This document shows positions 57,267 to 64,000 of a stretch of DNA of 64,000 nt, piece by piece. Within the stretch, counting starts at the first letter, position 1. Each line of letters starts with the position of its first letter. The stretch is from Zychaea mexicana (Eukaryota > Mucoromycota > Mucoromycetes > Mucorales > Lichtheimiaceae): assembly GCF_025766255.1 (NCBI RefSeq), contig NW_026516693.1:62001-126000 (forward strand), written 5' to 3'. The position numbers and the translations under genes are program-made. The notes under the pieces were generated by a model. The model had not been told where the DNA came from. It saw only the letters and a program-made list of their open reading frames with translations, and searched no databases.

Positions 57267-59451
57267 TTATTGATGTGACGGTGATGATGACAGTGATGCC
57301 AATTTGCTGTCGATATAATCCATCATATGTGGCCGGATCGATCCACAACTTTGTACCCGCAGTTTTTTTAACTTGCAACCTGGCGTATCCACCAATGCAC
57401 GTAGACCATGACTTGAAACCTCCTTACATCCAACCAAGTAAAGTTCCTTCAGCCAATATAAGTCCGAAAGTACTGGATCAAGCGGTGCATCCACAGTCCA
57501 TAATTCCAATCGATCCAAATGATTCAAGCGTCTTAATGCATCCATCCGTGTGGCCCGTTTCGCCGTATGTCTCAAATGCAGCTCCTCCAGCTGCCGCATC
57601 GTTCCGATCGCGTCCAACACTGCATCCGATATAAAATTATTCCATCGCAAACACAGTCGCTTCAAACGGCCATTGTTGTTTGTAAAAAACCAGCGCCAGG
57701 TCGTTTCGGATGGTACTGCAAGTGTTGATGTGAAGCCCAAATCGAGTCTTGTCAGTAATGGTAATTTGTTGTTGATTACCAAGAGAAGCTCGTCAGGGAT
57801 AATGGTCATCTTGCACCAAAGTGTCAGATCCGTCAGGACAGGACATTGTCTTAAGAATCCACAAAGAACACGATCATTTAGCGAAAGGTATTTGTACGAA
57901 AATGTATGGAGCCGTTGTAAATGAGTGATGTGTTCGAGCTGAGACCAGTCAGAAGAAGCGTCCCAACTATCGCCGCGTGCTGAAATGCCCTCTCCCAAAT
58001 CAAGTATTTGGAGCGTAGACTTGTTACGTTTGAGAATGGGGATGATTTGATCCGCTCCATATCCTTCTGCGCCACTTGTGATTAGCTCTCGTAAGCCTCC
58101 TTCTTCCGTAAAATCGTTGATGCTTCCTTTGTCCTTGCTCCTCCTACTGGGACTGTTGGATGATCCATTATCCAGTAATAAATGCTGGTGATTACGAGGA
58201 GAATAATGGATATCTCGCGCATATTGTCGCCATCGCTGCTGCTGTTGTTGTTGGTTGCCATCCCATGAATTGCATTCGATACATTGTAGCAATGGACATA
58301 AACGGAAGAACATGTCCAGATCGATCGAATCTTTACTTGGCCACATGTGGAAGTCAGAGTCGATATCAATATTGGATATCGCCAGGTACCTGAGTTTTGG
58401 ACATCTCCGTAGTATCGGCGCAGCTCTTTTATCCTTGTGGAGTACAGCATTCAGGCACAGATACGTAATGTTCAGACTCTCGTCGTCGTCATCTTTACTA
58501 CTATAATCCAAAGGGTTTTCATCCTCTTCCATTTTTTCAACTGCTGCTTCCGTCGTTGTTGTCGTCTTTACTGTTGCTAACGATGATGTTGATGATGATA
58601 ATTCAACAACGACTGGCTCAGTGTCATAGACTTCTGGTGGCACGTAATCATAGACAGAATAGGAGAAATGCGTCAGACGTGGACATGCTTTCATGACTTG
58701 AAGGAATGCCATATTATAGTTGTGTGCGTCAAATGTGAGTTCTTCCAATTGACTGGACATGGATCGCAAGATCGTTACAAATCGAGCTTGATCGATAATC
58801 ACACACTTGTAAAATTCTATAGTAGTATAATAGCAGCAGCAATTAGTACATTATTAAAAGGAAAGAAGGCCGGAGCGAGTAAATTCGCATTATCACTATT
58901 GAGACGACTATCCGTCATCATGTAATACCATTATGCTCTGCTTCTCACACCGACCACATACCAATAATACGAGGGCTGCAGTTACAGCGGAGAGAGAGTG
59001 TGGATAGAATAGAATGCACTTGCTCCTCACCGCAATGCGAGAGCACGACTTGCTGCACATGAGGGCCCAGGCACCGTATCACTCGAATGCTCAATGGATG
59101 ATGATACTTGTATGCGTACGATTCGGAGTTGTTATTGTCCTCCAAGAACGATATCTCAACCTTGCGCCAAAGCATTGTCGCGTATTGCGGCACAAGCTCA
59201 TACCAAACCGTTGAAACCCCCATGCATTCCAGGCAATCTTTTTGTGTGAGTCGCGAAAATATATTGTGGATAACATCGTACGGCAACTTGTCTAAAAAGC
59301 TCAGCTCTTGCTGCTGTAGTAGTAACGAGGAGGTAGTATCTTGAAGGTCCAAAGTGACACGACTGTGGGTGGTGGCAGCGCATAGACCAGTAGTAACGGT
59401 AGTAGTAGTAACGGTGGTCAATGCATCGAGATTGTCAGCGATGCCTACCAT
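57267..59451 (-). CDS. F-box/leucine-rich-repeat protein, 682 aa, two exons
   Basis: Exons 58951-59451 and 57267-58814 (minus strand) join in phase 0 using donor GTGTGAG. The alternative donor GTATGT a few bases upstream would shift the frame. The F-box is at residues 51-95 (LSFLDKLPYDVIHNIFSRL, then CLECMGVSTVWYELVP and LWRKVEI). Leucine-rich repeats follow, of the type LEELTFDAHNYNMAFLQVM, CPKLRYLAISNIDI, CPVLTDLTLWCKMTII, LKRLCLRWNNFI and LEELHLRHTAKRATRMDALR, with Ser/Thr- and Asp/Glu-rich inserts between them. Such proteins are substrate receptors of SCF ubiquitin ligases: the F-box binds Skp1 and the LRR part the target. Substrate unknown. An in-frame ATG at 59484 could add 11 residues. 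Confidence 0.88.
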
Positions 59452-59520
59452 GAGTGAATGGAGATCAGTAAAGAGAATTAACAAAAGTTGGCGTAAAGGT
59501 CAAGGGAAGGAAAGCGTTCT

Positions 59521-59551
59521 TGGCACCCCTCCTCACACACACACACACACT
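59521..59551. repeat. (CA)n microsatellite
   Basis: cacacacacacacac tract at about 59534-59550 upstream of the F-box gene. Confidence 0.8.
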
Positions 59552-59731
59552 TATTCCCATATAAATAGAGTCGTTCTTTTTGTGATATGTTGTTGTGTTA
59601 TGGAGCGTGTGTACATTTTTTGTTTGTGGGTCATGCGCATTTAGGCATTAGTAAGATTGCTCGTCTCTCACATTGAAAGAAGGTTGATGTGGTACGAAGT
59701 ATTAGGTTATGTTGGATAAGAAAGAGTCTAT

Positions 59732-62458
59732 TTACACCATTCGTTGCTGTACAAGAGATGCGGCTCTTGTAGTGGTTCCCCAATCCGAGCACATTTGGAT
59801 AGGCGAGAGCGCGGGTATGGATGGCAAATCAAATGCTGCTACCCCTTGCTTTTTTCTGATACTACCGCTGCCAGTACTACTTGATGATGATGTAGTGTTT
59901 CTGGAACTGTTGTTGCTGCTGTTCCTAATGTCGATGACATTTTCTTCTACTACTACCGAAGAAGGCGGTTTCTTTCTTCTAATGGAAAAGGTCGATGTCG
60001 ACGTCGATAACTCTTGTGAAGATCGTCGTCTTTGTTGTTGTTGCTGATTTATGCTAAAGTCGTATGAACTCGTACTTCTCCCAATGTTTGCTGCAGCGAT
60101 ACGAATCGAGGTCAACGATGGCTTTTTCCGCTGTAACCGATCTATAGTCTTGCTCTTGGATAATCGCAATACATCTCTAATATCTTGCGCCATGCTACCC
60201 GCTCCTCCTGCCATTTTGAAATTATTACCGCCAATGGGAATAGATGACTGCTGCTGTTGTTGTTGTGACGGTGTTGGTGGTGGTTTCATAGCTACGCCTT
60301 TTGCCCACAGCAAGCTCTTTCGTTGTTGTTGTTGTTGGGATTGCTGAGCGTTATTGAGTGGCGGAGTGTTTTGTTTGTTATTATTACTGTTGTCACTATT
60401 GTTGTTGTTCGTGTGATCCATGATAGATGGCGAAGGTAGCGTAGTACTACTAGTAGTAGAATCGTGGCGGCGGCAGCGTAAAAATGGCGATGCAAGAGCG
60501 TCTGCTGCGTTGATGCGACAGGCTGGGTCAAAGGTTAGAAACTGCGCAAGGAGGTCGAGCATTGGCTGAGTGGCTGTAGGTAGGACAGTGGATAAAGGCT
60601 TCGGAGGTAACTATCATGGCAAGTGGTACGGTAAGTAAAAACATGATAATTCACACGCGCACAAAAGTGCTCGGTCCATTTAATCGATAGTCATAGAGTA
60701 TATAGTTATATAGTAGTAGTAGTAGTAGCCAGAACTTGGGCGCATATGTTTTTACCTGGGGAAAATCAAAGCCAATCTTATTGGCAAGTCGGATCCCATC
60801 GGACCAGTCGCGAGTAGGATCAGGTGGTGATGCTGGTGGTTGATGCTGTTGGTGCTTTTTATGCTCATGCTTATGGTACAGTTGCTGTTGATGCTGCTGC
60901 TGCTGCTTATGCCGCTGCTGCTGCATTGTGTCATGCTTTAAAGGAGGATGAGAATGTGGAAGGGGTTGATGGTGGGGGTCCAATGCTTTTGCTTTTGCTG
61001 CTGCTGCTGCCGCCGGTGATGATGACGATGACGAAGATGAAGATGCTTTTTTTGATAGAAGAGGTGCGAGCCGACGTTTCATGACAGTGCCTAATGGGTT
61101 TCCAAGTATTTGGCATATTCGAAAGAGTTGGTCGATTTCGGATCTGCCGGGGAAAATGGGTTTTAACATGACGAGTTCAGCAAAGATGGCGCCGACGGCC
61201 CATAAGTCGACAGGGTATGAATAATTCGTAGAATGTAAGAGCACTTCAGGTGCTCGGTACCTGTTTTTTAATTAAAAAATTTAGATCGTCATTAGCGATA
61301 TTATTTATAACGACGACGACGATAAGAACAAGAGGATGGTGTTTTTTACCATCGTGTGCTGACATATTCGGTATAGGGTGGTTTACTCTTAATCTGGCGA
61401 GCAAGACCAAAATCAGCCAACTTAATAATCAAGTCGTCATCTTCCTCGTCATCATTATCTTCGTGGTCGTTGTTGCTTGTGCTTTTGTAGTGATTCTGGT
61501 AATGGTCATGTGATGTCAATCTTGGTGCAGCTGCATTATTTCTTTTACCGATCAAGATATTCTCGGGTTTCATGTCGCGATGAAATATGCCTTGCTGATG
61601 CAAGTGTGCCAATGCTGTTAGCGTCTGCCGCCTAATTGAATAAAGTGAAGGATAAGCAACTAGTGAAGCATAAGGGACTATAACAGGAGAGAGGAGATGT
61701 CTCAAAAATGATGGGTGGCATCCTTTCTTTTTTTCTCTGCGAGTAGCATATGATGCTCTCTATACACACACATGGAAATTATATCGAGATAACATACAAG
61801 ATAGAGCGCACTTCTGCATGTTTGAGCGGCTGTTCTGCTTCGCGTCGTTGTTTGATCAACTGGTACAGGTTGCCTCTGTCCATGTATTCCATGACGAAAT
61901 AGAGTTCTTTGGCGGGCCCGGCATAACTATCGTACAACTTGACTATATTGGGATGGCGGGCGAGATGCTTTAACGTTCGGTATTCGCGTGCATTGGTGCA
62001 ATCCCCTTTAGACGATTTCTTCATGACTTTAATGGCGACCTAATATTATTATCATGTTGCCATTGGAAATGCAGGAACCAACAAATTGAATTCATCTCGA
62101 TTAATTTTGGTGCATTGACTTCTTCCCCCGCCCCTCGCCTGGGGGTTGGGTTGGGGTATGTATATAAATATATATGTGTGTGTGCGTATGTGCGTGCAAA
62201 GAGAGACATAGAAAGAAAGGAGACATGTCTGCGTATGTGATTTAAGTGTAAGAAAGCGAGAGCGGTAGAAGAAGAGGGGGTGTTGGAGACAGGAACAGGA
62301 ATAGCAGCCCGTATGTATTATGTATGTTATAGTTTTTGAACAGTACGTACAATTTCATGCGTTGATTTATTCACAGCTCTGTGGACGGTGCCAAAAGAGC
62401 CGGTTCCTACTTGTTCCAACAGATCATATTCGCGAGCAGGCGTACCACGTTTGGCCAT
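59732..62458 (-). CDS. RCK-family (MAK/MOK/Ime2-like) serine/threonine kinase, 671 aa, five exons
   Basis: Exons 62351-62458, 61798-62039, 61350-61631, 60756-61260 and 59732-60610 (minus strand) join in phase. Kinase motifs: glycine loop [16 protein letters not shown] with Lys40, catalytic [10 protein letters not shown] (Asp136), DFG at 190-192, activation loop [20 protein letters not shown] (Thr204/Tyr206), [14 protein letters not shown] and [14 protein letters not shown]. The PPYT-x-YVSTRWYRAPE block is diagnostic of the RCK group, whose fungal members (Ime2, Crk1) act in meiosis and morphogenesis and whose animal members regulate cilia. Two oddities: an acidic/His-rich insert of about 35 residues between the catalytic loop and DFG, and a Ser/Ala/His/Gln-rich insert of about 90 residues inside the C-lobe. 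The C-terminal 250 residues are Gln/Asn/Ser-rich and probably disordered. Confidence 0.93.
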
Positions 62459-63369
62459 ACGAAGCAGGAAAAGACGAAAAGAAGTAGTAAAAGAAAGAGA
62501 GATAGAAAGAAGAAGAAAAGAAAGAGTGGAGAAAGAGAGAGAGAGAGAGAGAGTTAAAAAAAGAAGTGATAAATGAATGGCCCACCCAATATTTAGGAGA
62601 ATGAAATAAGTAACCATTTACCCCATCAATGGTCCGTAGCATGTTTGACACCTGATAAGAAAACATCGGCCTTTGCTACCACTCTCTCACTCCCCTGCCA
62701 TTGCGTACGTAGGCAATCATCTCGAAAAAAAAGGAGGAGTGATGGATTCCAAGTACGTCGGGACCCGGGCTCATCCCATCAAACAAAGTAATTTAGCAGC
62801 AATCATAATCGATGAGCCGAGCCCCAACCGCCCCCCTCTCTCCCGCTAAATGTGCTTAAATAGAAGCCGGTATATTACTGTTATACCGTCGTATAGTAAT
62901 AAGAGATCCTTCCCATCGTGCAATGCTGTTTTGGACTGGCGGCGGTGCAATTGTTACAATTGACGCCCGAGGCAACATGTGCAAGAAAGTCAAGTCGATC
63001 TCGTGTCTTTAGTTCTTGTGACACACACACACATACACAGAAAAAAACAAAAACAAAAACAACGTGATGAACCACGCTCCGGTTTCTTTGTAGTACGGTA
63101 CTAGCAATACAACAACGCGAACCCATCTCCTCATTATTATTAAACGCCACCATCACTTGGTCACTGCTGCTGCTACTGACAGGATAAATGAAGTAAATTA
63201 CTCAATTCAGCAATCAAACAGAATATATGATTATGCGTGCCACTGATTCCCTGTCTGAAAGTTATTGGACAAAGAGTGTGTGTGCATATACGCGACCACC
63301 AGCAAGGCACATAAAGCGGGAAACAAAATTAGTTACTCTTTTCGTCTTACCCACTCTCACACACACCAA
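62459..63369. other. Divergent intergenic region between kinase and PP2C genes
   Basis: About 910 bp containing the 5' regions of both genes. A GA/TC tract at 62520-62553 lies in the kinase leader. No further gene is seen. Confidence 0.55.
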
Positions 63370-64000
63370 ATGTCTCTTACGTATCGTTCAGCAGCAACAG
63401 CAATAGCCACAACTACCACGCGATGGTCCCCCCGGCTACCACAACGTCCATTCAGCACATCGTTACCTACTTCATACCTTAACTATTACCTGACAAAAAC
63501 ACAAGCCGGTGGTATGCACTTTGCCCTTCTTTCTTTGTGACATTATAATGGTTTAGCACCAACACCTTTGTTTTTAATGTACAAACAGGCCACTTATTAC
63601 GACTAAATTTGAACAACTCAAAACAGCTTCTAGGTATGTGTTTATCAGGGTTGGTTTTATAATGGTAAATTGTGATGCTTTTTATCTATTCCAATTTGTT
63701 TTTCGATAATTTTGTTGTTATACCACTTTTAACCAGCCCCCCGCGGGTCGTCTTTAAAAAACCCCTCTTTATTAAAAAAAAACTAGGAGTGCTTAGTACA
63801 CGAGGCACTCGCAATCACAATGAGGATCGGTACAGGAGCGTGACGCTAGAACTTCCAACAGGTACCAAGTTGCGTACCATGAAACGCGAAGCAGATAGAG
63901 CCTATTTCGGGGTGTTTGACGGGTAAGGAATGCGTGGTACAAAGGTGTTGAAGCTCAATATGTGGATTGAAAACTGAATATTGTATGTAAACATTGGGGA
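63370..64000 (+). CDS. PP2C-type protein phosphatase, probably mitochondrial, N-terminal part (cut by window edge)
   Basis: Exons 63370-63511, 63589-63633 and 63787-63922 join in phase; the intron starting at 63923 runs to the edge. The first 50 residues (MSLTYRSAATAIATTTTRWS, then PRLPQRPFSTSLP) are Arg/Ser/Thr-rich without acidic residues, like a mitochondrial presequence. Spliced exons 2-3 give LNNSKQLLGVLSTRGTRNHN and EDRYRSVTLEL, then AYFGVFDG. ED in RNHNEDRY and D in GVFDG are metal-coordinating residues of PP2C (PPM) phosphatases, which dephosphorylate Ser/Thr with Mn or Mg. Likely related to the yeast Ptc5/Ptc6/Ptc7 group of mitochondrial phosphatases; which one cannot be told from this part. 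Confidence 0.85.

Noticed and set aside
58945..58962. Donor GTATGT for the F-box gene intron
   Set aside because: Better consensus, but it puts the second exon out of frame; donor GTGTGAG nearby keeps the leucine-rich-repeat frame.

Overview
The window looks like nuclear DNA of an early-diverging filamentous fungus, most probably Mucoromycota/Mucorales. The evidence is many short (about 45-110 nt) GT-AG introns, host proteins of fungal type, and a transposon load rich in Helitrons, MULEs and LINEs. No species can be named from sequence alone.

Layout. About 1-31 kb is a transposon graveyard with a few live-looking elements. It starts with the 5' end of an unidentified NPF-motif gene (1-359, minus). 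Next come a dead MULE transposase (about 1.0-1.8 kb), a dead LINE reverse transcriptase (3.2-4.9 kb, plus), and a second LINE (5.7-8.4 kb, minus) whose ORF1 is split by a 927-bp non-autonomous hAT-like element with a perfect 8-bp target duplication. An AT-rich transposase pseudogene with a C-terminal chromodomain spans 9.95-19.08 kb. It was split first by an AT-rich element with about 320-bp direct terminal repeats and then by an apparently intact 6.3-kb Helitron (10,955-17,249). Further on are a second AT-rich direct-repeat element (20.9-21.9 kb), a mosaic of two TAGGG-ended MITE families (22.0-23.5 kb), an 18-bp minisatellite, a MULE deletion derivative (24.9-26.5 kb) and an apparently intact MULE with a five-exon, 890-aa transposase (26.9-30.5 kb).

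About 31-64 kb is mainly host genes: serine palmitoyltransferase subunit LCB2; a CHY/CTCHY/RING ubiquitin ligase of the RCHY1/PIRH2 type; a small secretory-pathway membrane protein; mitochondrial ribosomal protein bL33m and cytosolic eS8 sharing a 190-bp divergent promoter; an OCRL/INPP5B-type inositol 5-phosphatase with PH, ASH and RhoGAP-like parts; a secreted GH35 beta-galactosidase; tRNA-Leu(CAA); a third hAT-like MITE copy; an F-box/leucine-rich-repeat protein; an RCK-family (MAK/MOK/Ime2) kinase with a TEY activation loop; and the 5' half of a mitochondrial-type PP2C phosphatase running off the right edge.

The host genes do not form one pathway. They cover sphingolipid synthesis, ubiquitin ligation, translation in two compartments, phosphoinositide turnover, carbohydrate breakdown and signalling. 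Exon boundaries were set by eye from splice consensus and reading phase. Every exon chain listed closes in frame except the 5' end of the OCRL-like gene, which I could not resolve. The most unusual material is the pair of AT-rich direct-repeat elements that share a hairpin next to the spacer/repeat boundary, one of them with a Rep-like reading frame, and the chromodomain transposase.
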